Origin: an uncultured Loktanella sp.
GTDB lineage: Bacteria > Pseudomonadota > Alphaproteobacteria > Rhodobacterales > Rhodobacteraceae
Length of the DNA: 64,000 nt
Direction of reading: 5' to 3'
NCBI GenBank assembly: GCA_937132065.1
Contig: CAKZNT010000037.1
Location: 32,260 to 96,259, forward strand
Shown: piece after piece, positions 34,624-43,726 of the stretch
Numbering within the stretch: the stretch's first letter is position 1
Layout of the letters: each line of letters begins with the position of its first letter
Program-made: the position numbers and the translations under genes
Notes under the pieces: model-generated
Databases searched by the model: none
Told to the model about the DNA's origin: nothing
The model's input: the letters and a program-made list of their open reading frames with translations, nothing else

Positions 34624-34950
34624 ATGAGCGATCTAACCACAATCCGCAATATTGGCCCCGCGCAAGAAAAGGCGCTCTTGGCCGTTGGGATCACAACCGC
34701 CGCAGAGCTCACGTCGTTGGGCGCAGATGAAGCCTATAAGCGGCTCCTCAAGGCGGGCAATCGCCCCCATTTCATTATGTATTACGTCCTGCATATGGCC
34801 CTGCAAGGCAGACCATGGAACGACTGCAAAGGTGAGGAAAAGCAACAACTTAGAGAGCGTTTTGACGCGTTGAAAACCGCAGCATTTGATCAGGACAGAT
34901 CCGAACTCGAGACGTTCCTCGACCGGATTGGCGTCATCGCGACACGCTAA
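34624..34950 (+). CDS. TfoX C-terminal domain protein (helix-hairpin-helix)
   Basis: 108 aa. The opening TTIRNIGPAQEKALLAVGITTAAELTSLGADEAYKRLL is the TfoX/Sxy C-terminal domain, a helix-hairpin-helix-like fold. The N-terminal TfoX domain is missing, so this is the stand-alone form frequent in alphaproteobacteria. In gammaproteobacteria full TfoX controls competence; no such role can be claimed here. Confidence 0.85.
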   Translation: MSDLTTIRNIGPAQEKALLAVGITTAAELTSLGADEAYKRLLKAGNRPHFIMYYVLHMALQGRPWNDCKGEEKQQLRERFDALKTAAFDQDRSELETFLDRIGVIATR

Positions 34951-34969
34951 TGTAAATGCCATTTACATT
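34949..34969. promoter_or_regulatory. Perfect operator-like palindrome before DUF4112 gene
   Basis: AATGTAAAT-N3-ATTTACATT, 9-bp arms with no mismatch. It starts at the stop codon of the TfoX_C gene and lies 28 bases before the DUF4112 ATG. It has the look of a dimeric repressor site; AT-rich against its surroundings. Confidence 0.55.
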
Positions 34970-34996
34970 GTGTCGAAAATGCGCTACTGTCGCCTC

Positions 34997-35398
34997 ATGA
35001 CAATAGAACAAGACATTACATTCGAGATGAACCGCCTGCGCAAAACGGCGGCAAACATGGACGCCCTTTTCCGCATCCCCCGCACCAACGTGACCGTTGG
35101 GTTGGATAACATCCTTGGCGTTGTGCCTATCGTCGGTGACATGGCCGCCCTCGCCCCGTCCGTCTGGATAATCTGGAAGGCAAAAGAGATGGGCGCGACA
35201 CGTGGCGCACTCGCCTACATGATAATGAACACCACTGTCGACTTTGTCGTCGGCTCCATTCCAATTGCGGGCGACATCTTTGATATGGTCTACAACGCCA
35301 ACATCCGTAATGTTGCGGCCCTCGAGCGGAACCTGAACAAGACCGCCCATGCAGCGAAAGAAGTCCACGCAAAACCGCAAATGATTGAAATCACCTAA
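34997..35398 (+). CDS. DUF4112 membrane protein
   Basis: 133 aa matching the DUF4112 pattern: MDALFRIPRTNVTVGLDNILGVVPIVGDMAALAPS, a first hydrophobic stretch, then VGSIPIAGDIFDMVYNANIRN near the end. Two IPxxGD-type motifs are seen. Probably an inner-membrane protein; no known function. The palindrome just upstream suggests its own control. Confidence 0.85.
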   Translation: MTIEQDITFEMNRLRKTAANMDALFRIPRTNVTVGLDNILGVVPIVGDMAALAPSVWIIWKAKEMGATRGALAYMIMNTTVDFVVGSIPIAGDIFDMVYNANIRNVAALERNLNKTAHAAKEVHAKPQMIEIT

Positions 35399-35458
35399 GA
35401 CAACGGAACGATTCCGATCCGTCCGCGTTGGTATCCCAACAACGAAAGGAACTGTCTT

Positions 35459-35629
35459 ATGGATCTTTTGCGGATCATCATCGCCGTCATTTTGCCGCCT
35501 CTTGGGGTTTTCTTGCAGGTCGGGCTTGGCAAACACTTCTGGTTTAACATCATCCTGACGATCCTCGGCTATATTCCGGGCATCGTGCATGCCGTGTATA
35601 TAATCGCGCGCGAACCGCAGCGCGCTTAA
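35459..35629 (+). CDS. YqaE/Pmp3-family small membrane protein
   Basis: 56-aa proteolipid: two hydrophobic helices (IIIAVILPPLGVFLQVG; FWFNIILTILGYIPGIVHAVYIIA). It fits the Pmp3/YqaE/UPF0057 family, linked to salt or cold stress and membrane potential in yeast and plants. AAAGGA is eight bases upstream. Followed directly by a terminator. Confidence 0.9.
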   Translation: MDLLRIIIAVILPPLGVFLQVGLGKHFWFNIILTILGYIPGIVHAVYIIAREPQRA

Positions 35630-35634
35630 CGAAA

Positions 35635-35663
35635 AAAGGCCGCCCAGCAATGGGGCGGCCTTT
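35635..35663. terminator. Bidirectional terminator between yqaE-like gene and ndk
   Basis: AAAGGCCGCCC pairs with GGGCGGCCTTT over 11 bp with a 7-base loop, with A run before and T run after. Serves both convergent genes. Confidence 0.88.
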
Positions 35664-35683
35664 CCAATCATTCGCAGGGCGAT

Positions 35684-36106
35684 TTAGCCAACCAGTTCAA
35701 GACCGGAGAAGAAGAACGCGATTTCTTCTGCTGCTGTTTCTGGCGCATCGGACCCGTGAACAGAGTTCTCACCGATAGACAAAGCGAATTCCTTGCGGAT
35801 TGTGCCTTCAGCCGCGTCTGCTGGGTTCGTTGCGCCCATAACTTCGCGGTTCTTTGCAATCGCGTCTTCGCCTTCAAGAACCTGAACCACGATTGGCTCG
35901 GAGATCATGAATTCGCAAAGCTCGCCAAAGAACGGACGCTCGGCGTGAACACCGTAAAATGTCTGCGCTTGGGCCAATGACAGCTGAATACGCTTGGACG
36001 CAACGATGCGCAGGCCAGCTGCTTCGAATTTCGCAGCGATTGCGCCTGTCAGGTTACGCTTTGTTGCGTCTGGCTTGATGATAGAGAAAGTGCGTTGAAT
36101 TGCCAT
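35684..36106 (-). CDS. ndk: Nucleoside diphosphate kinase
   Basis: Transfers the gamma-phosphate of ATP to other NDPs through a phosphohistidine, 140 aa, normal length. Start [21 protein letters not shown], active-site His in [20 protein letters not shown]. Reads from 36106 although the frame is open further upstream. Confidence 0.98.
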   Translation of the reverse strand: MAIQRTFSIIKPDATKRNLTGAIAAKFEAAGLRIVASKRIQLSLAQAQTFYGVHAERPFFGELCEFMISEPIVVQVLEGEDAIAKNREVMGATNPADAAEGTIRKEFALSIGENSVHGSDAPETAAEEIAFFFSGLELVG

Positions 36107-36232
36107 GATGGGCCTCTTTTGCTGATGTTCGGGGAAAATCCCCGTTTGAATTGATGGCCGCGCACTACCACGGCGTAAGCGACTTGAAAAGCTGTGATTG
36201 ACGCCAAGCGCTACATCAGGCAAAGCCCCCTC

Positions 36233-38110
36233 ATGCTTAAAATATCTGACATCACATATTCCGTCGCTGGCCGCACCTTGGTCGAGAATGCATCCGTCAC
36301 AATCCCGACTGGCCACAAGGTCGGTTTGGTGGGCCGCAACGGGTCTGGCAAAACGACGCTGTTCAAAATCATCCGCGGCGAGATGGTGCTCGACACGGGC
36401 GTGGTCAACATCCCGACAGGGTGGAAAATCGGCGGCGTGTCCCAAGAGGTTCCCGGCAACGAGGTCTCGTTGATCAACACGGTGCTGCGCGCGGATGTTG
36501 AACGCGAGGCATTAATGGCCGAAGCGGAAACCGCGACCGACCCCAACCGCATTGCCGAGGTGCAAACACGCCTCACCGACATCGACGCGTGGTCCGCAGA
36601 GGCGCGCGCGGCCTCCATTCTGCGCGGCCTCGGGTTCACCCATGAAGAGCAGCTGCAACCCTGCTCCGCCTTCTCTGGAGGCTGGCGCATGCGTGTGGCC
36701 TTGGCGGCGGTTTTGTTCTCGGAACCCGACCTTTTGCTGCTCGACGAACCGACAAACTACCTCGACCTTGAAGGCGCGCTCTGGCTCGAAGCCTACCTCG
36801 TCAAATACCCGCATACTGTCCTGATCGTGTCGCACGACCGCGAACTGCTCAACCGCTCCGTGGGGGGCATTTTGCACCTCGAGGACAAGGGGCTGATCTA
36901 CTATACAGGCACGTATGACATGTTCGCCAAGCAGCGCGCCCAAAAACGTGCGCTCATGGCGTCAGCCGCCAAGAAGCAGGACGCAAAACGCGAACACCTG
37001 CAAGCTTTTGTTGACCGCTTCAAAGCCAAAGCCTCCAAAGCCAAGCAAGCGCAGTCTCGCGTAAAAGCCTTGGAAAAGATGGAAACAATCCGCGCGCCCG
37101 AAGATGTGGCACGCACGGTTTTCACCTTCCCCAAGCCCGAAGAACTTAGCCCGCCGATCATCGCGACCGAGGGCGCCTCTGTGGGTTACGGCGAAACTAT
37201 CATCTTGCGCGATCTGAACCTGCGCATCGACCAAGACGACCGCATTGCGCTTTTGGGGCGTAACGGCGAGGGCAAGTCTACGCTGTCCAAAATGCTCTCG
37301 GATCGTCTGCAAATCGCCAGCGGCAACATGGTTACATCCAACAAGTTGCGCATCGGTTTCTTTGCCCAGCACCAAGTGGACGAACTTTACGTCGATGAGA
37401 CCCCGCTTGATCACCTGATGCGCGAACGCGCCCACGAAGGACAGGCGAAACTGCGCGCCCGTCTTGCAGGCTTTGGCCTTGGTGCGGATCAGGCCGATAC
37501 CGAAGTGGGTCGCCTCTCTGGTGGACAAAAGGCGCGACTTTCGCTCTTGCTGGCCACCCTGCCCGCGCCGCACCTCTTGATCCTCGACGAGCCGACAAAC
37601 CACCTCGACATCGAGTCCCGTGAGGCACTTGTTGACGCGCTTACGGCCTATTCGGGCGCCGTGATCCTTGTCAGCCACGACATGCACCTGTTGTCGATGG
37701 TTGCCGACAGGCTCTGGCTGGTCAAAGACGGCCACGTGACCCCTTACGAGGACGACCTTGAAGCCTACCGCAAGATGTTGCTCACCCCTGACAAGCCGAT
37801 GGGCAAAGACAAGGGCAAGGCAAAAGAGAAAGCTGCACCAAAGGTCGAAACCTTTAGTCGCGAGCAAATTCAGGCCATGCGGGCGGATGCAAAGAAATCC
37901 GAGGAACGTGTCAATAAAATCAACGAGATGCGCGACAAACTTGCCAAGAAACTCGCAGACCCCGCCCTTTACGAGGATGGAAAGGCGGGCGAATTGGCAA
38001 CGTGGAACAAGAAATACGTAGAAGTGATGACGGGCCTTGAACGGGCCGAAGCCATGTGGATGCAATCGCTCGAAAAACTCGAGAAGGCACAGAAAGCCTC
38101 CAAGAAATGA
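36233..38110 (+). CDS. ABC-F family ATPase (Uup/YheS/EttA group)
   Basis: 625-aa soluble protein with two ABC domains and no membrane part. Walker A at residues 34-42 (GRNGSGKTT), signature FSGGWRMR, Walker [13 protein letters not shown]; second set [18 protein letters not shown] and [12 protein letters not shown]; the arm between the domains is Lys-rich ([20 protein letters not shown]). The C terminus is a charged coiled coil. ABC-F proteins act on the ribosome to relieve stalling. ATG at 36233 ([10 protein letters not shown]) fits relatives better than the upstream GTG at 36194. Confidence 0.93.
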   Translation: MLKISDITYSVAGRTLVENASVTIPTGHKVGLVGRNGSGKTTLFKIIRGEMVLDTGVVNIPTGWKIGGVSQEVPGNEVSLINTVLRADVEREALMAEAETATDPNRIAEVQTRLTDIDAWSAEARAASILRGLGFTHEEQLQPCSAFSGGWRMRVALAAVLFSEPDLLLLDEPTNYLDLEGALWLEAYLVKYPHTVLIVSHDRELLNRSVGGILHLEDKGLIYYTGTYDMFAKQRAQKRALMASAAKKQDAKREHLQAFVDRFKAKASKAKQAQSRVKALEKMETIRAPEDVARTVFTFPKPEELSPPIIATEGASVGYGETIILRDLNLRIDQDDRIALLGRNGEGKSTLSKMLSDRLQIASGNMVTSNKLRIGFFAQHQVDELYVDETPLDHLMRERAHEGQAKLRARLAGFGLGADQADTEVGRLSGGQKARLSLLLATLPAPHLLILDEPTNHLDIESREALVDALTAYSGAVILVSHDMHLLSMVADRLWLVKDGHVTPYEDDLEAYRKMLLTPDKPMGKDKGKAKEKAAPKVETFSREQIQAMRADAKKSEERVNKINEMRDKLAKKLADPALYEDGKAGELATWNKKYVEVMTGLERAEAMWMQSLEKLEKAQKASKK

Positions 38111-38739
38111 CCGAGCTACCTGCCCTTATCGCGGCCTTTACAACGCTGTTCATCATCATCGATCCACCGGGTCTTGCGCCGCTTTTCGTCGCATTAACCC
38201 AAGGTATGAACGCAGCACAGCGCCGTGCCGTGGCCTTGCGCGCATGTATCATCGCGGGCGCCTTGATGCTGGCGTTCCTCTTTCTGGGCGAGGCGCTTTT
38301 GGGCTTTGTCGGCATCACGATGCCTGCCTTCCGCATCGCTGGCGGGGTCCTGTTGTTCCTCACTGCGCTCGAAATGCTGTTTCAGAAACGGCAGGCGCGG
38401 CGTGAAGACAATGCCGCCGAAGGTCAGGCCGAGCACCTTGACGATCCGTCCGTCTTTCCGCTCGCTCTTCCGCTGATCGTCGGTCCGGGCGCGATCACAA
38501 CCATCATCCTGCTCGCAGGTCAGGCATCCTCAGCATGGGATTTCGCGGCAATTGCAGGTGTTATGGCCGCGGTCCTCGTTTCGGTGTTCCTGTCGTTGCT
38601 GGTCGCAACGCCGCTTGACCGTATCCTCGGGAAAACAGGGATCAACATCGTGACCCGTGTTCTGGGCATGTTGCTCGCCGCGCTTGCGATCCAGTTTATC
38701 CTCGATGGCATCGCGCAGTCTTTTGGAATCGGCGCATAG
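38107..38739 (+). CDS. MarC family integral membrane protein
   Basis: 210 aa with six hydrophobic helices. Opening FTTLFIIIDPPGLAPLFVALT and the central PLALPLIVGPGAITTIILLA are the two repeats of the MarC/UPF0056 family. Function unknown despite the name; it is not a proven drug pump. ATGA overlap with the ABC-F gene. Confidence 0.92.
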   Translation: MTELPALIAAFTTLFIIIDPPGLAPLFVALTQGMNAAQRRAVALRACIIAGALMLAFLFLGEALLGFVGITMPAFRIAGGVLLFLTALEMLFQKRQARREDNAAEGQAEHLDDPSVFPLALPLIVGPGAITTIILLAGQASSAWDFAAIAGVMAAVLVSVFLSLLVATPLDRILGKTGINIVTRVLGMLLAALAIQFILDGIAQSFGIGA

Positions 38740-38755
38740 CCCCTATATCTATGCA

Positions 38756-39334
38756 ATGAATGCAGATGACACAGCAAACCTGATCTATCTTGGCCTCTTG
38801 GGCGGCGCGCTATCGCTGTCCTATATCGTTGCCAGTCGGACCAATCTGGGCAAAACCTTGCAACAGGCAGGGATATGGGTGCTCATCTTTATGGGGGCGG
38901 TCGCCGTCATCGGGATCTGGCCCGAGATCAAGAACACCCTGACGCCACAGCAGTCCTTTGTGAACGACACAACGATTGTGCTGCCAAAGGCGCGCGACGG
39001 GCATTACTACATGACCCTGCAAGTGAACGGCAAGCCGATCGAATTCGTGATCGACACCGGCGCATCACAAGTGGTGCTAAGCCGCGAAGACGCAAAAACC
39101 GTGGGTCTTGACCCCGCGAGCCTCGCCTACCTCGGCACTGCCAACACCGCGAATGGTGCGGTGCGCACAGCACCCGTGCGCCTTGATAGCGTGGTCTTGG
39201 GCGAAATTCGCGACGAACAAGTGCGCGCCGTGGTCAATGACGGCGAGATGTTTGGCTCCCTTTTGGGCATGACCTATTTGGGAAAGTTTGACAGTATCAC
39301 AATCAAAGACAACGAATTGATCCTGACCCGCTAG
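38756..39334 (+). CDS. Retropepsin-like aspartic protease (TIGR02281 type)
   Basis: 192 aa. Two helices at the N terminus (residues 8-26 and 40-56) place the rest in the periplasm. The catalytic motif is DTGAS at residues 100-104 in FVIDTGASQVVLSR, with a later hydrophobic-hydrophobic-Gly end (SLLGMTYLGKFDSITI). One catalytic Asp per chain means it would act as a dimer. Natural substrate unknown. Confidence 0.9.
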   Translation: MNADDTANLIYLGLLGGALSLSYIVASRTNLGKTLQQAGIWVLIFMGAVAVIGIWPEIKNTLTPQQSFVNDTTIVLPKARDGHYYMTLQVNGKPIEFVIDTGASQVVLSREDAKTVGLDPASLAYLGTANTANGAVRTAPVRLDSVVLGEIRDEQVRAVVNDGEMFGSLLGMTYLGKFDSITIKDNELILTR

Positions 39335-39343
39335 GAGCCCACC

Positions 39344-39442
39344 ATGAAATTCCTGATTGTTCTAAGCATCTTGGCGCTCACAGCTTGCGCACCATCACCA
39401 ACGGAATTGCCCGAAGACTTCAATCCGGACTTTGCCTTTTAA
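39344..39442 (+). CDS. Very small lipoprotein
   Basis: 32 aa: MKFLIVLSILALTAC with lipobox LTAC (Cys15), then a 17-residue tail (APSPTELPEDFNPDFAF). AGGAG is seven bases before the ATG. It starts nine bases after the protease gene and overlaps the convergent holC stop by four bases. Function unknown. Confidence 0.7.
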   Translation: MKFLIVLSILALTACAPSPTELPEDFNPDFAF

Positions 39443-39903
39443 GGCGCGCCGCTTTCGGCCTTCTTCACCCAAGATCCGTCAACTTGCGCCCAATATTGGG
39501 CCTGACAGCCCGCATCGGCCAGCATTTTCCATTGGCCGCGCGCATGGTTCAGCGCCGCCTCGTCATAGCCATCAAACAGGATGCATGACCGATCCGCCTG
39601 CGTGACCTCTTGCGCAGTCAAACCCGCACCATCAACGCTCATCAGACACGCGAACCCCTCGGGCTTGGTATCAATGCCCAGCAAAACGGGCTGCAAGGCG
39701 TCATGTGCGCCGCCAGCCATTCCATGTGGCAGAAACGAGGTCGGCTGCCCTGCCCATAACGCTTCGTCGAGACGGTTCAATAGGGCTTCGCCGCGGCCCC
39801 GCACCAGAACCCGCCAACCAGCACCACGGGCCTTGCCCACCAACATGGGCAAGGTCTGTTCTAGCGGCGTATCCGTCAGGTGGTAAAAGTAAACAGCGCC
39901 CAC
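39439..39903 (-). CDS. holC: DNA polymerase III chi subunit
   Basis: 154-aa subunit of the clamp loader that also contacts SSB. The start VYFYHLTDTPLEQTLPMLVGKARGAGWRV and the central WAGQPTSFLPHG and RSCILFDGYDE are typical for alphaproteobacterial HolC. It directly follows pepA, as in many proteobacteria (one base between). Confidence 0.93.
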   Translation of the reverse strand: MGAVYFYHLTDTPLEQTLPMLVGKARGAGWRVLVRGRGEALLNRLDEALWAGQPTSFLPHGMAGGAHDALQPVLLGIDTKPEGFACLMSVDGAGLTAQEVTQADRSCILFDGYDEAALNHARGQWKMLADAGCQAQYWAQVDGSWVKKAESGAP

Positions 39904-41364
39904 TTATGCCTCGTAATTATCTGATATAAAACGATTTAGTGCCATAACGCCCCAGCCCGTAGCGCCCGCCGGCGACAGTGTCGTGGGTTTGCTGACCGAT
40001 GCAACCCCTGCAATATCCAGATGCGCCCATGGGGTCTCATCCTTCACAAACCGCGCAAGGAACTGGGCGGCGGTGATCGACCCTGCAGGGCGACCGCCAG
40101 TGTTTTTCATATCGGCAATCGGGCAATCAATCAGCTTGTCATACGCCTTGGAAATCGGCATGCGCCACGCGCCTTCGCCCTCTAGGCCTGCCGCTTTCAG
40201 AAACGCGCCGCTCAAGGGATCGGAGTTCGAGAAAACACCCGCGTTCTCGTGGCCAAGCGCGATCACAATCGCCCCCGTCAAGGTCGCAAGGTTGATCATG
40301 CCCACAGGCTTGAAACGGTCCTGCGTATACCAAAGCACATCCGCCAACACCAAGCGCCCTTCGGCGTCCGTGTTGACCACCTCGATCTTGTCACCCTTCA
40401 TCGAGGTCACAACATCGCCCGGGCGCACCGCATTACCAGACGGCATATTCTCGACGATGCCAACAACGCCGACGACATTGGCCTTGGCTTTGCGCAACGC
40501 CAGCGTTTTCATCACGCCCGACACCACACCAGCGCCGCCCATATCCATCGTCATGTCTTCCATGCCAAGCGCGGGCTTGAGGCTAATGCCGCCCGTGTCA
40601 AACACGACGCCCTTCCCGACAAGAGCAAACGGCGCTTCATCGCCGCCGCCGTTCCATTGCATCACAACGACCTTCGACGGGCTGACGGACCCTTGGCCCA
40701 CACACAAAAGCGCACCCATACCAAGCGCTTCCAGTTCGGCCTCTTCCAGAACCTCGACCTTCATGCCCAGCGATTGCAACTCTGCCAGACGATCCGCAAA
40801 TGCGATCGTCGTTAGCACATTGGCAGGCTCGTTCGTCAAATCACGGGTAAAGAACACGCCCTGCGCAATCGCATGGATGGCAGTGGTGTCTATCTCGTCA
40901 GGCTTGGACACCATAAATGCCACATCACCACGGCCCTTTTTCGGGGCGGTTTTATGCGCGTTAAAGTCATAATCACGCAACGCCACACCCAAAGCCACAT
41001 CAGCGATGCGACCCAAATTGCCCGCGAGAACAGTGAGATTTGCAGGACCCTTCTCTTTGGCAAGCGCCGCACCAGCCGCGCGTGCATCCTCTTGCGAGGG
41101 CCGCCGATCCAGCTTGACCACAACGATGCCCTCAGCGGCCAACCCCTGTGGGAATGCAAGGCGCACAGCCGTGGCATTTGGCATCGCTTCAAAGGCGGGC
41201 GAGCTGACCAAGCGGGCCACAGCCTTGCGACTCAAGCCGTTCACCTTGCGCGCGCAGGCATCCATTTTGCCGTCACCACCAACGAAAACCGCGACCAGCC
41301 CTTCAATCGCAGCAACATCATCCAAAGCAACCTCTTTGTAGGTCATTTGTGCAAGTTCGGTCAT
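39904..41364 (-). CDS. pepA: Leucyl aminopeptidase (cytosol aminopeptidase)
   Basis: 486-aa two-zinc M17 exopeptidase. The signature NTDAEGRLVLADVLWY and the ligand region FDTGGISLKP...MTMDMGGAGVV are intact. ATG at 41364 (MTELAQMTY) has AGGA 10 bases ahead. In E. coli PepA also helps Xer recombination at plasmid sites; whether this applies here is open. Confidence 0.96.
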   Translation of the reverse strand: MTELAQMTYKEVALDDVAAIEGLVAVFVGGDGKMDACARKVNGLSRKAVARLVSSPAFEAMPNATAVRLAFPQGLAAEGIVVVKLDRRPSQEDARAAGAALAKEKGPANLTVLAGNLGRIADVALGVALRDYDFNAHKTAPKKGRGDVAFMVSKPDEIDTTAIHAIAQGVFFTRDLTNEPANVLTTIAFADRLAELQSLGMKVEVLEEAELEALGMGALLCVGQGSVSPSKVVVMQWNGGGDEAPFALVGKGVVFDTGGISLKPALGMEDMTMDMGGAGVVSGVMKTLALRKAKANVVGVVGIVENMPSGNAVRPGDVVTSMKGDKIEVVNTDAEGRLVLADVLWYTQDRFKPVGMINLATLTGAIVIALGHENAGVFSNSDPLSGAFLKAAGLEGEGAWRMPISKAYDKLIDCPIADMKNTGGRPAGSITAAQFLARFVKDETPWAHLDIAGVASVSKPTTLSPAGATGWGVMALNRFISDNYEA

Positions 41365-41495
41365 GGTCAAAGCATCCTTATTTTCATGGTTTGGGCAATA
41401 CCTAGCTTGAGGGCACAAAAATGACCAGATAGCGGTTTTGTCCACCACGGACTTCGGCTAGTTTAGGCACAATATCTAGGGCTTTCATCTGGGGG

Positions 41496-42635
41496 ATGCG
41501 CCAATTGGCACGGTTTGACCGTTACATGCTGTCACAGTTGATGGTCCTTTTCGGATTCTTCAGCCTCGTGCTCGTGATGGTCTACTGGATCAATCGAGCG
41601 GTCGTGCTGTTTGACCAGTTGATCGCGAACGGCCAGTCGGCGGCGGTATTCCTCGAATTTACCGCCCTGTCGCTGCCTGCGGTGATCAAGCTGGCCCTGC
41701 CACTGGCTTCATTTGCGGCGGCGGTCTATGTGACCAACCGGATGACATCTGAATCCGAGATGGTCGCGGTGCAGGCGACGGGCTACTCGGCATTCCGGCT
41801 TGCGCGCCCCGTGCTCTACTTTGGCCTGATCGTGATGCTTTTGATGTCGGCGCTGACGCATTATCTGCTGCCACTCTCCACCGCGCGTCTTGATGTGCGC
41901 CGCGTCGAGATATCCCAAAACATGACTGCGCGGCTTTTGACCGAAGGGCGCTTTATCGAGCCTGCGCCGGGCGTGACCTTCTACATTCGCGAGGTCACAG
42001 GTGCTGGCGAGTTGCACGATATCTTTCTGACCGACCTGCGCGATCCGGAAAGCCAGATCACCTATACAGCGGCCCAAGCCTATATTGTCAAAACCGAAAA
42101 TGACGCCCAACTCGTGATGATCAACGGGCTTGCGCAAACACTGCGGACCTCCGACAACAAGCTTTTCACCACCACATTTGATGATTTCGCTTATAATATC
42201 GGGGATTTCTTGCAAGTTGCACCACGCACAGGACGGCGGGCCTCGGAACTCAGCACATTCGAACTCTTGCGCGCCACACAAGCGATCCAGACCGAAACGG
42301 GCGAAACGCGCGGCAAACTGATAGCCCGCGCCAATGACAGGTTCGCACAGTCCCTGCTCGCGGTTGTCGGGGCACTCGTCGGGTTCGCCTCCCTGATGGT
42401 TGGCGGGTTCAGCCGTTTCGGGGTCTGGCGTCAGATCGTCGGCGCCATCGTGCTGATTATCCTCGTGAAGGCGATGGAAACGATTGGGCTCAATATCGCA
42501 CGCGGCAACCCTGCCCTGTGGTTCGCGGCCTATCTGCCCACGGTCATCGGCTTGGCGCTGGTTTGGGTGCTACTTTTCGTGTCAACGCGCCCCTACCTGT
42601 TCAAACGCAAACCGCAAAACGGGGTCAGCGCATGA
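41496..42635 (+). CDS. lptF: LPS export ABC transporter permease LptF
   Basis: 379-aa inner-membrane part of the LptB2FG machine, which extracts lipopolysaccharide from the inner membrane. Three N-terminal helices, a large periplasmic beta-jellyroll (about 130-260) and three C-terminal helices, the standard layout. The membrane part begins FDRYMLSQLMVLFGFFSLVLVMVYW. First gene of the lptFGD-surA-pdxA-rsmA run; GGGGG stands directly before the ATG. Confidence 0.95.
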   Translation: MRQLARFDRYMLSQLMVLFGFFSLVLVMVYWINRAVVLFDQLIANGQSAAVFLEFTALSLPAVIKLALPLASFAAAVYVTNRMTSESEMVAVQATGYSAFRLARPVLYFGLIVMLLMSALTHYLLPLSTARLDVRRVEISQNMTARLLTEGRFIEPAPGVTFYIREVTGAGELHDIFLTDLRDPESQITYTAAQAYIVKTENDAQLVMINGLAQTLRTSDNKLFTTTFDDFAYNIGDFLQVAPRTGRRASELSTFELLRATQAIQTETGETRGKLIARANDRFAQSLLAVVGALVGFASLMVGGFSRFGVWRQIVGAIVLIILVKAMETIGLNIARGNPALWFAAYLPTVIGLALVWVLLFVSTRPYLFKRKPQNGVSA

Positions 42636-43726
42636 TACTTCACCGCTACTTTGCCTATCGGTTTGCCAAGACGCTTTTGGGCGTGTTCTTTGTGTTTTTC
42701 GTCATTCTGGCTTTCATCGAAGTGGTGGAACAATTACGCAGACTGGGCAGCGTCGAGGCCTCGTTTAGCGACGTCATCACGCTCACACTGCTCAAAGTGC
42801 CGACTGGCATGTATGACATCCTGCCGCTCATCATGATCCTTGCCACGATTGCGCTGTTTTTGGGGTTGGCGCGATCCTCGGAAATGGTTGTCACACGGGC
42901 GGCGGGGCGGTCAGCGCTCTTGGCACTTGTGTCACCGCTGGTTGTGGCACTGCTGTTCGGGGTGCTTGCGGTCGGGGTCATGAACCCGATTGTCGCCGCC
43001 ACGTCCAAGCAATACGAAGAGCGCAGCGATGCTCTCCTTGGCGAAAGCTCCGTGCTCTCGCTGGGGGAATCCGGTCTTTGGCTGCGGCAAGGCAACGCCG
43101 AGCGCCAGACAGTCATCCGCGCCGCAAACGCCAATCTCGACGGCACGGTCATCTCTGATGTGACCTTCCTGACCTTTGCTACCGACCGTGGCCCCGTGCG
43201 GCGGATCGCGGCGGCGCGCGCCGAACTCAAAGACGGTGAATGGCTCGCGTCCGGGGTCAAAAGCTGGCCACTGGACGGCGCGGCAAACGCAGAGGCGAGT
43301 GCCACCACGCATGACACCCTGACCATTCCATCCACGCTGACGGCGACCGAAATCCGCGATAGCTTTGGCACGCCGTCGTCGATCCCGATCTGGGATTTGC
43401 CCGCGTTTATCAAGCGGTTGCGCACTGCGGGCTTCTCGGCGCAGCGCCACGAAGTCTGGTTCCAGATGGAACTCGCCTTACCTGTCTTCCTCGTGGCGAT
43501 GGTGATGATCGGGGCAAGCTTCACCCTGCGCCACCAGCGCGGCGGACGCACAGGGCTCATGGTGCTCTACGCAATCCTGCTCTCGTTCTCGATCTACTTC
43601 CTGCGCAACTTCGCACAAGTGCTGGGCGAGAACGGACAACTCCCCGCGGTGCTAGCCGCATGGGCGCCCCCCTTGGCCGCCATCGGGCTATCGCTCGGTT
43701 TCCTGCTTCACAACGAGGACGGCTAA
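42632..43726 (+). CDS. lptG: LPS export ABC transporter permease LptG
   Basis: 364 aa, same architecture as LptF. It begins MILHRYFAYRFAKTLLGVFFVFF and ends in helices around GRTGLMVLYAILLSFSIYFL. It overlaps lptF by four bases and lptD by one (TAATG), so the three are translated together. Confidence 0.95.
   Translation: MILHRYFAYRFAKTLLGVFFVFFVILAFIEVVEQLRRLGSVEASFSDVITLTLLKVPTGMYDILPLIMILATIALFLGLARSSEMVVTRAAGRSALLALVSPLVVALLFGVLAVGVMNPIVAATSKQYEERSDALLGESSVLSLGESGLWLRQGNAERQTVIRAANANLDGTVISDVTFLTFATDRGPVRRIAAARAELKDGEWLASGVKSWPLDGAANAEASATTHDTLTIPSTLTATEIRDSFGTPSSIPIWDLPAFIKRLRTAGFSAQRHEVWFQMELALPVFLVAMVMIGASFTLRHQRGGRTGLMVLYAILLSFSIYFLRNFAQVLGENGQLPAVLAAWAPPLAAIGLSLGFLLHNEDG

Noticed and set aside
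36962..38065. 367-codon frame opposite the ABC-F gene
   Set aside because: Mirror of a highly conserved coding region on the other strand; no start signal, no motif.
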